Part shown: positions 41,381-48,702 of the stretch, one piece after another
Position numbering within the stretch: position 1 is the stretch's first letter
Layout of the letters: each line of letters starts with the position of its first letter
Source of the DNA: JAFGQU01 sp964483625
GTDB taxonomy: Bacteria; Omnitrophota; Gorgyraeia; Duberdicusellales; 4484-171
Reading direction: 5' to 3'
DNA length: 58,102 nt
Assembly (NCBI GenBank): GCA_964483625.1
Contig: CAZABB010000008.1
Location: forward strand, 1 to 58,102
The notes under the pieces: model-generated
Databases searched by the model: none
What the model saw: only the letters and a program-made list of their open reading frames with translations
What the model was told of the DNA's origin: nothing
Made by a program: the position numbers and the translations under genes

Positions 41381-42094
41381 TTAGTATCCCGTAAAGTTCT
41401 CCGTTTTTATTTTTTCCTTCTCGCATCCGACGTCATCGCAAAGCCCCCGCATCGCACCTACCATGTCCGGCGGACCGAAGAGAAACATCGTCCGGTCGGG
41501 ATAGTCTTTGATAATGTCGGTTAAGAGTTCTTTGTCGATTTTTCCCCGGCGGCAGACAGGATCCTGCGGTTCGCAGTCGGTCAGCGTATAGATGAGGGTG
41601 AAATTGTCGCGTTCCTTTTTCCATTGGTCGAGTTCGGCGCGAAAAGCGATTTCTTCAGCCGTACGGTTAGAGTAGACCAGCAGAATGTCGGTGGTAAGAT
41701 TCCTGATAACGATGTATTCGATAATCGAAATAACCGGGGTAATCCCGATGCCTCCGATAAGGAAGCCGATCCGCGGCTGGTCCCCGGTAAAGGTTATATT
41801 TCCCAGGGGACCCCGGATCAGGACCTCGTCGCCGGGCTGTAAGCCTTTCAGCTTTTCGGAGAAGGCGCTGTCACTGAGCCGTTTGGTTACTTCAATGTAA
41901 TCGTGCGTGGGTGATGAAGAAAAAGAAAGATATTTGTTCAGCCGGGAATTGGTTTTATCGGCAGGGTCGAAACAGAGCTGGAGAAATTGCCCGGGAAGAA
42001 AATCGATCTTCTCTCTTGCTGAGAATCGGAAGCTTTCGATCGTGGGAGTACGGGAGATCTTTTCTGTGAGGTGTACGGTAAATTCTTTTGGCAT
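41381..42094 (-). CDS. FNR-family flavoprotein reductase
   Basis: A 237-aa ferredoxin-NADP reductase fold: the FAD motif RLNKYLSFSSSP (RxYS variant), GDEVLIRGPLGN, the nucleotide motif GGIGITPVISII and a C-terminal FGPPDMVGAM. No ferredoxin domain is attached. In this context it may reduce the rubredoxin. It has its own promoter, and no gene overlaps it. Confidence 0.88.
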   Translation of the reverse strand: MPKEFTVHLTEKISRTPTIESFRFSAREKIDFLPGQFLQLCFDPADKTNSRLNKYLSFSSSPTHDYIEVTKRLSDSAFSEKLKGLQPGDEVLIRGPLGNITFTGDQPRIGFLIGGIGITPVISIIEYIVIRNLTTDILLVYSNRTAEEIAFRAELDQWKKERDNFTLIYTLTDCEPQDPVCRRGKIDKELLTDIIKDYPDRTMFLFGPPDMVGAMRGLCDDVGCEKEKIKTENFTGY

Positions 42095-42136
42095 TACTCT
42101 CCTCTCTTTAGGCCAAATACTCGATAGTTCTTTACA

Positions 42137-42164
42137 ACTTTACACGGATAATTCTTTTTGTCAA
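42137..42164 (-). promoter_or_regulatory. Sigma-70 promoter for the FNR-type gene
   Basis: On the - strand TTGACA (42159-42164), a 16-base spacer and TAAAGT (42137-42142). Confidence 0.5.
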
Positions 42165-42210
42165 TAATTATTTTTATTTAAGAATCATTCTTGTACGGGG
42201 TGACCATATT

Positions 42211-42246
42211 AAAAAAAAATCCCAGTCTCGTTGCGGGACTGGGATT
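42211..42246 (-). terminator. Intrinsic terminator of the ribbon-helix-helix gene
   Basis: ATCCCAGTC and GACTGGGAT pair around a short loop; on the - strand nine T follow. Confidence 0.85.
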
Positions 42247-42261
42247 TCATTGGAAACAAAT

Positions 42262-42441
42262 CTATTGGAAGTTAACGTTCAGGAAATCAAGCACTACCTT
42301 TTTCACGTAATCACACGGCTGCAGGTTGGCCCGGTCGGCCCAGGTAGAGACTTCCCGCCACTGATCCTGAGTGAGCCGGACATTAATTGTCTTGGTATAA
42401 CGTACGGATTTTTTTGTTAATCTGCGTTTGGTTTTTGGCAT
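42262..42441 (-). CDS. Small ribbon-helix-helix-like DNA-binding protein
   Basis: About 59 aa from ATG 42441, chosen for AAAGGAGAAGCA in front (six more codons are open). A basic arm (KTKRRLTKKSVRY) is followed by TINVRLTQDQWREVSTWADRANL, a beta strand and two helices as in MobC or Arc/MetJ-type repressors. No toxin or relaxase gene is next to it. Its promoter contains a palindrome it might itself bind, or that serves a LacI-type regulator. Confidence 0.65.
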   Translation of the reverse strand: MPKTKRRLTKKSVRYTKTINVRLTQDQWREVSTWADRANLQPCDYVKKVVLDFLNVNFQ

Positions 42442-42487
42442 TGCTTCTCCTTTATTCAAAATATTATCCCTTAATAAAGTAATTTAT

Positions 42488-42516
42488 AGTTTAACAGAAA
42501 ACGTTTTCATTGTAAA
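42488..42516 (-). promoter_or_regulatory. Promoter with palindromic operator in the spacer
   Basis: On the - strand TTTACA (42511-42516), a 17-base spacer and TAAACT (42488-42493). The spacer is filled by TGAAAACGTTTTCT (42496-42509), a cre/LacI-like dyad. Confidence 0.55.
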
Positions 42517-42555
42517 GGGAAATGTGAGAAAAATGGCTCCGCATCCCTCTGAACA

Positions 42556-42660
42556 CCCTCAAAAACCGCCTTATTTACCCCTAAAAGCGGCCTTTATATA
42601 TATATTAGTAAAAGATATGCCTGAGGGGCTCAAGGGAAAATAAGGCGGTTTTTCAGGGGG
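42556..42660. repeat. Long inverted repeat between divergent genes
   Basis: AAAAACCGCCTTATTT (42561-42576) and AAATAAGGCGGTTTTT (42638-42653) are perfect 16-base inverted arms. CCCCT (42578-42582) and AGGGG inside extend the stem around an AT-rich loop. It lies ahead of the + strand transglutaminase-like gene. Confidence 0.7.
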
Positions 42661-42698
42661 CTTTACAGAAGAAGTGATTATGGCTAAAATAACTACCG

Positions 42699-44435
42699 AT
42701 GACCGCTCATGACATTCAGCAAAAATCTTCGGCGATAACCCTTTCGGATATGGAAATGTTTGTGTTCCCCCGGCTGTTATACAGCCTGGTGCTGGCCAAT
42801 ATCCTCTCGCCCCGGATCTGGCGGTGGCGCGATGATCCCTGGTTCAACAACATCAGGGATCTTTCGCCGTATCGGCGGGTACTGCGTCTGAAACAGTATA
42901 TTATGGACCATTACCGGTTTAATCTGGATCTGGAAACCTGGGGGCTGACGACCAAAGGGGCCGAACTCGCCCGATTCAAGGGAATTATCGATGAGAAGAT
43001 CTTGCGGTCCTCCAACGCGCTGTTCGGATATGAAGGGGATAAATACTATTTCGACATCGATATCCGTAAGCATTTCGGATTAGATAAATACGACAGTGAG
43101 GTCATTCCCTACTGGAAGACCGAGACCGTCGAAGCCATGGATGCCTTTGGGCTTAAGCCGGGATATACAAGCGGGGCGGGAGAATGTGTTTCTCTATCAA
43201 CGCTGTATGCCGCGGCGTTGTTTGTGGTGGCGGGAATAGACCTGAAGGATATTTTTTTGATGACCACTCCTCTGCATTCACAGAATTTCGTGGATATCCA
43301 CGAAGGGATTCTCACGAATAACCGCCGGATCGTAACCAAGGCAATGTGGATCAACGGATCGGAATTATCGATGAAAGCCCGGCGGGCTCTGGATAATGAA
43401 CGGGTGACGATTGTTTCCCACTGTTCCGGATACATCCACGTGATCTACCCGGAAGCTACGATAGACCGCAGTGAACTTACGCGGTTTTCTCAAAATCTGG
43501 ATACATTCTTGAAGTTCCCCTTACGCGAGGATGTCTTAGGCAGTTTCCTGCGATATCGCCGGGATCTTCATGCCTGTTTTCAAATTCGCCGGACCCGGGC
43601 CGGGAAAGAATACTATATCGGCGCCGAACGGGTGTTTTTAGAAGAAAGTAAAAGCCCGTATATGATCACCGATTCCACCTATGATAAATTAATGACCCGG
43701 ATTCCTGAGGATGAATTTATTCCCACCCCGCGTCCGGGGCGGATCGTACTCAACGATCTGACCGAATATGTTCGTACCCACCCTATCGACTTTACCCGGG
43801 ATACCGATATTACGGATCTTAAATATCAGTTTGCTTCCGATTGTCTGAAGGCTGAGAAGGTTATCGAAAGCCTGATTTCTTTCTGTACGACTCATGCCCG
43901 TCTTCCCGACCCTTCTCAAAAAAAGTTTATTTCTGACCGTGCCGCTCTTGCTATTTATCCCGGGATGAACCGCCGGGAGATTATGGCTCATCTGGAAGAA
44001 ATCCGTGCCGATCGTCCGACGGTCGATTTGGCTTTTTATGCGTTACGGGATATCACCCGGAGCGACCCGCGTCCGTTTCTTCACGCGGCCTGGTCACGCA
44101 ATCCCGTTTCTATCGAAAAGACAAAAGGATGGGATGAAGCCAGCCTTATCGCTGCCTTGAAAAAGATGCCGGATGCTTCGATCTATGATGAGCCCGGACG
44201 TCTTGCCCAGCCTGATGAGGTGTGGAATTTTGCCTCAGGTGATGGTCTGGAAAAAGCTATCCTTCTGGCCAACATCCTTTCCTCCCGGTTTTCCCAGGAT
44301 GCCGTAACCGTCCACTGTTCTTCTCAGAAGGCTGTTGTCGTCGTCAACGGCCAGGAAGTCGTTTTCCCCTCGGCAAAAGACGTGCCGTCTCAGGTATGGA
44401 ATGTTGCGGATTATCTGAGTCAGGCTCCCGTATAA
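42699..44435 (+). CDS. Transglutaminase-like large protein
   Basis: A 578-aa soluble protein without signal peptide. A transglutaminase-like core is suggested by GAGECVSLSTLYAAAL (Cys163), then LHSQNFVDIHEGIL (His193, Asp199), the Cys-His-Asp order of that fold. The rest, including the C-terminal 250 residues, is unknown to me. The start at 42699 has no ribosome site. A 10-codon ORF with an upstream AAGAAG begins at 42680 in another frame and overlaps it, so either a coupling leader or a missed indel is possible. Confidence 0.6.
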   Translation: MTAHDIQQKSSAITLSDMEMFVFPRLLYSLVLANILSPRIWRWRDDPWFNNIRDLSPYRRVLRLKQYIMDHYRFNLDLETWGLTTKGAELARFKGIIDEKILRSSNALFGYEGDKYYFDIDIRKHFGLDKYDSEVIPYWKTETVEAMDAFGLKPGYTSGAGECVSLSTLYAAALFVVAGIDLKDIFLMTTPLHSQNFVDIHEGILTNNRRIVTKAMWINGSELSMKARRALDNERVTIVSHCSGYIHVIYPEATIDRSELTRFSQNLDTFLKFPLREDVLGSFLRYRRDLHACFQIRRTRAGKEYYIGAERVFLEESKSPYMITDSTYDKLMTRIPEDEFIPTPRPGRIVLNDLTEYVRTHPIDFTRDTDITDLKYQFASDCLKAEKVIESLISFCTTHARLPDPSQKKFISDRAALAIYPGMNRREIMAHLEEIRADRPTVDLAFYALRDITRSDPRPFLHAAWSRNPVSIEKTKGWDEASLIAALKKMPDASIYDEPGRLAQPDEVWNFASGDGLEKAILLANILSSRFSQDAVTVHCSSQKAVVVVNGQEVVFPSAKDVPSQVWNVADYLSQAPV

Positions 44436-44464
44436 TCTTTCGTTTCCAGGAGAGACGTTCCCGG

Positions 44465-45250
44465 TTACGGGGTGACGGTATCGATCGAATCCAGAATGAG
44501 GGAGTACCCGGTCATGGCCCCGGCGTTTTCTATCTTCAGCGGGACCCTGCGCTCGTCGGTACTTAACCATACTTTGAATTTAGCGGGAATACTGGAGAAG
44601 ACGTGAGCTTGTTGCGTTCCCAGGCCGGTGCGGACATCTTCGGTCCCCTCGTAGGTGATCTGAAACCGGGCCGTGGGCAGGGTAACGTCTAAGGTATGGT
44701 CTTCTTCGATAGGGTTTACGGTGCGGTAATAATAGGTGAGCAGGATCGCATTATGGATCGGCATGTCTTTTTTAATCGTAAAGGTCTTGGAAAGGAATTT
44801 CCCTTTTTTCTTGATCGTGACGTTGAAGGTGTCCTGATTATAGGTTTCGACGATATGAGTTGGGAAATTGGCTACTTTTTCAATATGACGCGTTACCTTC
44901 AGGGGAAGGAAATTCTCCGTATCGGCGTAGATCAGCTCCGAATCTTTAATCGTGGGCATGTTGGTTACAAAGCTGACCTCATAGGCCGGCTGGCCCCGCA
45001 GCTTCTTTTCTCCGTTAAAAGTAAGTACCGAGGTTCCCAGGCGAAGAGATTTATAATGCACCGCGTAGGTGAATTGTTCTCCCCGAGTAAAGGGGGTCGG
45101 TGAGGAGTGAGGTTCTTGCAGGATCTCAGGTACCTTCTCCTGCAGGGTTTTTGCCGGAGCGGTTTCCGTTTCCGCGGAAGGAACGTTTGCGGCCAGGAGC
45201 GGCGAAAAAAGAAGCTGGGCGACGATACATGCAATATTCAGACAACACAT
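44465..45250 (-). CDS. DUF3108 domain exported protein
   Basis: A 261-aa protein with a signal peptide (1-21) and a DUF3108 domain from about residue 55 (FTRGEQFTYAVHYKSLRLGTS, PAYEVSFVTNMP, YADTENFLPLKVTRHIEK, VWLSTDERRVPLKI). The family forms a periplasmic, lipocalin-like beta-barrel of unknown ligand, often tied to outer-membrane or lipid functions. It converges on the transglutaminase-like gene with 29 bases between the stops. Confidence 0.85.
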   Translation of the reverse strand: MCCLNIACIVAQLLFSPLLAANVPSAETETAPAKTLQEKVPEILQEPHSSPTPFTRGEQFTYAVHYKSLRLGTSVLTFNGEKKLRGQPAYEVSFVTNMPTIKDSELIYADTENFLPLKVTRHIEKVANFPTHIVETYNQDTFNVTIKKKGKFLSKTFTIKKDMPIHNAILLTYYYRTVNPIEEDHTLDVTLPTARFQITYEGTEDVRTGLGTQQAHVFSSIPAKFKVWLSTDERRVPLKIENAGAMTGYSLILDSIDTVTP

Positions 45251-45313
45251 AATGATCTTATTTTACCGGCGCAGCTGCGGAGTTTCAAGAATAATTAACC
45301 GCTTTTTGTTTTC

Positions 45314-45342
45314 TTTACGAACCCTTTTGTTTATGTTATAGT
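45314..45342 (+). promoter_or_regulatory. Sigma-70 promoter for yqeY, leaderless
   Basis: TTTACG (45314-45319), a 17-base spacer and TATAGT (45337-45342), followed after only six bases by the ATG at 45349. Confidence 0.6.
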
Positions 45343-45348
45343 AATCCG

Positions 45349-45801
45349 ATGTCATTAGAGGAAAAAATCAATCAGGATTTTATCGTCGCCCGTAAAGCAA
45401 AGGACGCGGTGCGCGCTCAGTTTTTGAGTTTTGTGCGGGCCGAGATGAAAAACTACGCGATTGATGCCAAAAAAGAGCACTTGGATGACGCCGAGATCAT
45501 TCTCCTTCTGAAAAAACAGAAGAAACGTATCAGCGATGCCGTTGATACGGTCGCCTCTTCCGGCCGATCGGATACAATCGAAGAGCTCAACGCGGAATTG
45601 GCGATCCTCGCCTCCTACCTGCCCGCTCCGTTAGATGATGCTCAGGTGGAAAAAGCGGTCGATGAGATCATCGCTTCGCTGGGAGCTTCAGGCATTAAGG
45701 ATATGGGCACGGTTATGAAAGAGGTCATGGCCAAAATCGGCGCTCAGGTCGAGGCAAAAAAAGTCTCCCAGCTGGTCCGCTCCAAACTCACCAACGCATA
45801 A
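45349..45801 (+). CDS. GatB/YqeY domain protein
   Basis: A 150-aa YqeY-type protein: SLEEKINQDFIVARKAKD, then AILASYLPAPLDDAQVEKAV and GIKDMGTVMKEVMAKIG, ending VSQLVRSKL. The domain resembles the tRNA-binding tail of GatB, and the stand-alone protein probably binds tRNA. It ends at a hairpin-rich word-repeat shared with the converging rod-like gene. Confidence 0.9.
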   Translation: MSLEEKINQDFIVARKAKDAVRAQFLSFVRAEMKNYAIDAKKEHLDDAEIILLLKKQKKRISDAVDTVASSGRSDTIEELNAELAILASYLPAPLDDAQVEKAVDEIIASLGASGIKDMGTVMKEVMAKIGAQVEAKKVSQLVRSKLTNA

Positions 45802-45878
45802 GTCACATAGTCACAGGGTCACATAGTCACACGTAAGGGATGAATACGTGTGTCGTGTGACGTGTGTCGTGCAACGTG
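45801..45878. repeat. Word-repeat between convergent genes, with hairpin
   Basis: Left words GTCACATAGTCACAGGGTCA and right words GTGTCGTGTGACGTGTGTCG are inverted relative to each other. CACACGTA (45828-45835) and TACGTGTG (45845-45852) form the central stem. There is no T run on either side, but its place between two converging stops suggests a 3' end function. Confidence 0.65.
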
Positions 45879-45879
45879 G

Positions 45880-46224
45880 TTAGGCTTTAATATCCAGAAG
45901 CGCGCCCAGAAGGGAGTCGGAGGTCTTTATCGCGCTTGAATTGAATTTAAAGCTGTATTCGGCAAGCATCATATTGACGACTTCCTGGACAAGGTTGGTA
46001 TTGGACGATTCGATGAGATTGCCCTGTTCGTCGACATATTGGAATCCCGGATGTTCCAGCGAGTCGATATGCTGGGTGACGCCGTAAGGAGAGGCTTCCT
46101 GGGAGGTAACCCGGCTTGATTTAAATTCATCGGTGTTGATATTGGCCAGATTATTCGCGGTCACGTCCAGCCGTAATTTTGAATCCGCCAGCCCGTTTAT
46201 CGCGATTCTCATCGCCTGAATCAT
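45880..46224 (-). CDS. Flagellar rod-like protein (FlgC/FlgB type), orphan
   Basis: A 114-aa protein with an N-terminal rod motif (MRIAINGLADSKLRLDVTANNLANINTDEFK) seen in pieces and a C-terminal flagellar rod helix (NLVQEVVNMMLAEYSFKFN). It is shorter than FlgC (about 130-150 aa) and lacks a large middle domain. No other flagellar gene is in the window. It could be a remnant of a flagellar system or serve another axial structure. Confidence 0.75.
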   Translation of the reverse strand: MIQAMRIAINGLADSKLRLDVTANNLANINTDEFKSSRVTSQEASPYGVTQHIDSLEHPGFQYVDEQGNLIESSNTNLVQEVVNMMLAEYSFKFNSSAIKTSDSLLGALLDIKA

Positions 46225-46342
46225 ACCATTTCCTCCTCCCTAGTTATTATCGACTTAAATATACCATATCTGAAGAGGATAGGCAAATAATGTCATTCCC
46301 TAACCTATTGTGATAAAGAAGGTTGGGTAATAAAAACAACAG

Positions 46343-47449
46343 TTAGATGATTTCCGGCTTGGAATGAACCAGGCGGGCCGGCAGAATAGCCGTAAAGGTG
46401 GAGCCTTTTCCTTCTTCGCTTTTTACCGAAATCGTCCCCCCGTGAGCTTCGATGATTTTTTTGGCGATGGTCAGCCCCAGACCCGTTCCTTTTATTCCTT
46501 TGGTCGCTTCCGATTTTTCCCGGAAGAACTTTTCAAACAGGTGAGAAAGGGTTTCCTGGGACATGCCGATGCCTTCATCGGTTACGTCCACCTGGATCGT
46601 ATCGGCAAAGGCGCGGGCGGTGACGCGTATGGTGCCTCCCTGCGGCGAGTATTTCATCGCGTTGCTGATCAGGTTGAAAAAGACCCGTTTGGTCTGGTTC
46701 CGGTCAAGCCATAGCGGCGGGATCGTATCATCGAAATGCACCTCTATCCGGAATTTCTTCTCGTGCCCGGTGACGATGTTGAGCACGTCTTCGATAATCT
46801 CCCGTAACGATACCTGTTCGGGCTTAAGCTGCAGGGAGTTCGATTCGAGCTTGGCGACGTGAAGGATATCGTCGATCATCTGCGCCAGCCGCATCCCTTC
46901 ATCCTTAATCGTGCGGGAGAACTGCTGTTGAGATTCGTTGTTGTTGTCTTTGGCCAGGTCTATGAGCAGGTCGGCGTAACCTACAATGCTGGTGAGCGGG
47001 CTTTTTAAGTCGTGAGATACGCTGGCGATAAATTCGGCTTTCAGTTTACTCAGCTCACGCATCCTCTCCAGTTCCTGGGTCGCCGTCATTTCCCGGCAGA
47101 CGATGGTAATGGCGAACAGGTTTCCTTCGTCATCCCGTAATGCCGAAGAAGACAGAGCTATCTTTACTTCGATCTGACCGGCAAGCGTAACATTTATCTG
47201 ACGGTCCATGAGGAATCCCATCGCTTTGGTATCGGTAAGAATACTGTCGAAGACTTCGGCAATCTGAGGAGCGAGGATTTCGCGGTATGAGGTGTCATTC
47301 ACCTCCAGAGACGGGATATTGAGCATAAATGAAAGGTTACGGTTTAAAGCAAGGATGCGGCCTTCCGGATCGATAATCATGATTCCGTAAGAAAGGCTTT
47401 CTAAGAGGTTTGAAACGAAATTCTTGAAGTTCTTCGCTTTCTCGATCAT
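46343..47449 (-). CDS. PAS histidine kinase
   Basis: A 368-aa cytosolic kinase: PAS at about 10-120 (YGIMIIDPEGRILALNRNLSFML), HisKA with SVSHDLKSPLTSIVGYADLL and HATPase with NLISNAMKYSPQGG, DEGIGM and GTGLGLTIAKKI. No receiver lies next to it. Its start overlaps the HDOD gene stop by four bases, so the cassette (DUF-HDOD-kinase) is translated together. Confidence 0.92.
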   Translation of the reverse strand: MIEKAKNFKNFVSNLLESLSYGIMIIDPEGRILALNRNLSFMLNIPSLEVNDTSYREILAPQIAEVFDSILTDTKAMGFLMDRQINVTLAGQIEVKIALSSSALRDDEGNLFAITIVCREMTATQELERMRELSKLKAEFIASVSHDLKSPLTSIVGYADLLIDLAKDNNNESQQQFSRTIKDEGMRLAQMIDDILHVAKLESNSLQLKPEQVSLREIIEDVLNIVTGHEKKFRIEVHFDDTIPPLWLDRNQTKRVFFNLISNAMKYSPQGGTIRVTARAFADTIQVDVTDEGIGMSQETLSHLFEKFFREKSEATKGIKGTGLGLTIAKKIIEAHGGTISVKSEEGKGSTFTAILPARLVHSKPEII

Positions 47450-48303
47450 TTGAGAAATTCGTTAAAGACGCTTGATCCGTTGAGTTCGGTATCGACTTCA
47501 TCGACGATTTGCGCTACGGTTTTAATATCTAATCCCAGATTTTCCCAGACGCCCTGGTGCAGACGGGGAATTTTATCGTCCCCGCCGGAACCGATTTCGA
47601 GCGACCGGCAGATAATATCGGCAAGGTGTACGATATTGGCCGCTTTGCGTTTATCCTGAGCCAGGATCGGATCGTGGTGGTAGGTCGTTGTGAGAATAAG
47701 GCTTTCGGGGAAGTTCCATTGTTTCAGGAGGACGCTGCCGAATTGCGTGTGATCGACGCCCAGGACTTGGGTTTCCGCTTCCTTGATCAGTACGTTTTTT
47801 TCTTTTACGACTTTGATTATTTTCTGAAATTCGTTGGGCAGAGATTTATAAATGATAACTTTGCCGATATCGTGAAGGAGCCCGGCGGTGAACATCTCCT
47901 CCCCCGTTCCATACCCGATGCGCCGGGCGATGATCCGGGAAATTGTCGCCGTTGCCAGAGAGTGCTCCCAGATCTTCGCCATGTCGAAGCCGGGGATTTC
48001 CGGGTTACCCTTAAATAAATCGAGTACCGCGGTGTTCAAGACGATATGGTGGATGCCGTTAAACCCGATAATGACGATGGCATGCGGGATGTTGTCGATC
48101 CGCCGCATGAACCCGTAAAAGGCGGAGTTGGCAATACGGAGTATCTTTGAAGCGATCGCCTGATCGGAAGAAATGATTTTGGCTATATCGTTCGCACTGG
48201 TCTTGGGGTCGTAGATCTTCTCTCTGAACAGCGCGTACATTCCCGGAATCGTCGGTAGATCTTCGATCTGACTGATGAATTCAGGAATCTCTTCAACTCT
48301 CAT
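47446..48303 (-). CDS. HDOD domain signalling protein
   Basis: A 285-aa protein made mostly of one HDOD domain: LPTIPGMYALFREKIYDPKTSANDIAKIISSDQAI in pieces, then ILRIANSAFYGFMRRIDNI, FTAGLLHDIGKVIIYK and the late HHDPILAQ. HDOD is a non-catalytic or weakly catalytic HD relative used in signalling. Here HD is present in LLHDIGK, so some metal binding is possible. It overlaps the genes on both sides. Confidence 0.9.
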   Translation of the reverse strand: MRVEEIPEFISQIEDLPTIPGMYALFREKIYDPKTSANDIAKIISSDQAIASKILRIANSAFYGFMRRIDNIPHAIVIIGFNGIHHIVLNTAVLDLFKGNPEIPGFDMAKIWEHSLATATISRIIARRIGYGTGEEMFTAGLLHDIGKVIIYKSLPNEFQKIIKVVKEKNVLIKEAETQVLGVDHTQFGSVLLKQWNFPESLILTTTYHHDPILAQDKRKAANIVHLADIICRSLEIGSGGDDKIPRLHQGVWENLGLDIKTVAQIVDEVDTELNGSSVFNEFLK

Positions 48304-48625
48304 TGTTTTTCTTTCTCACTTTCAGTTTCAGGTATTCTTTTGCCACCTCGGCAAGGTGCTGCATATCCTTATCCTGGTCGAATTCATGGAACTTTTCTTC
48401 GATTCGTTGATCGATCTGGTGAAATTGATGCCTGATCTTTTCGTCCGGTTCCGCCTGAGCGATATCTTCGATGCTAACCTCACTGATGCCGTGACGCTTG
48501 AGAAGATAGAGTACTTCATTATTGACCGCGGTGCCGGCGGGAACGATCATCTGACCGGTTTGCGTCCGTACATCCTGTCCGATCGTCATATGGTTTTTGA
48601 GTTCTTCAATCGGTTTTCTCTCCAC
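48293..48625 (-). CDS. Small signalling protein, DUF3391-like
   Basis: About 110 aa from a GTG at 48625 with AGGAGAACCC in front; the longer frame starts at a TTG at 48649. It contains IGQDVRTQTGQMIVPAGTAV and LKRHGISEVSI, a motif common at the N-terminus of HD-GYP proteins, followed by a long charged helix. It overlaps the HDOD gene, so it probably supplies an adaptor or sensor domain to that pathway. TATAAT-like and TTGCGG elements lie upstream. Confidence 0.65.
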   Translation of the reverse strand: MERKPIEELKNHMTIGQDVRTQTGQMIVPAGTAVNNEVLYLLKRHGISEVSIEDIAQAEPDEKIRHQFHQIDQRIEEKFHEFDQDKDMQHLAEVAKEYLKLKVRKKNNES

Positions 48626-48702
48626 GGGTTCTCCTGGGCTGGTAGCCAATTATAGTTTGAAGGTATTTTACCGCAACCGCCCGCGTATGCGCAACTTAAA
48701 AT

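Noticed and set aside
42428..42643. 71-codon + strand ORF
   Set aside because: It crosses the ribbon-helix-helix promoter, its operator and part of the long inverted repeat.
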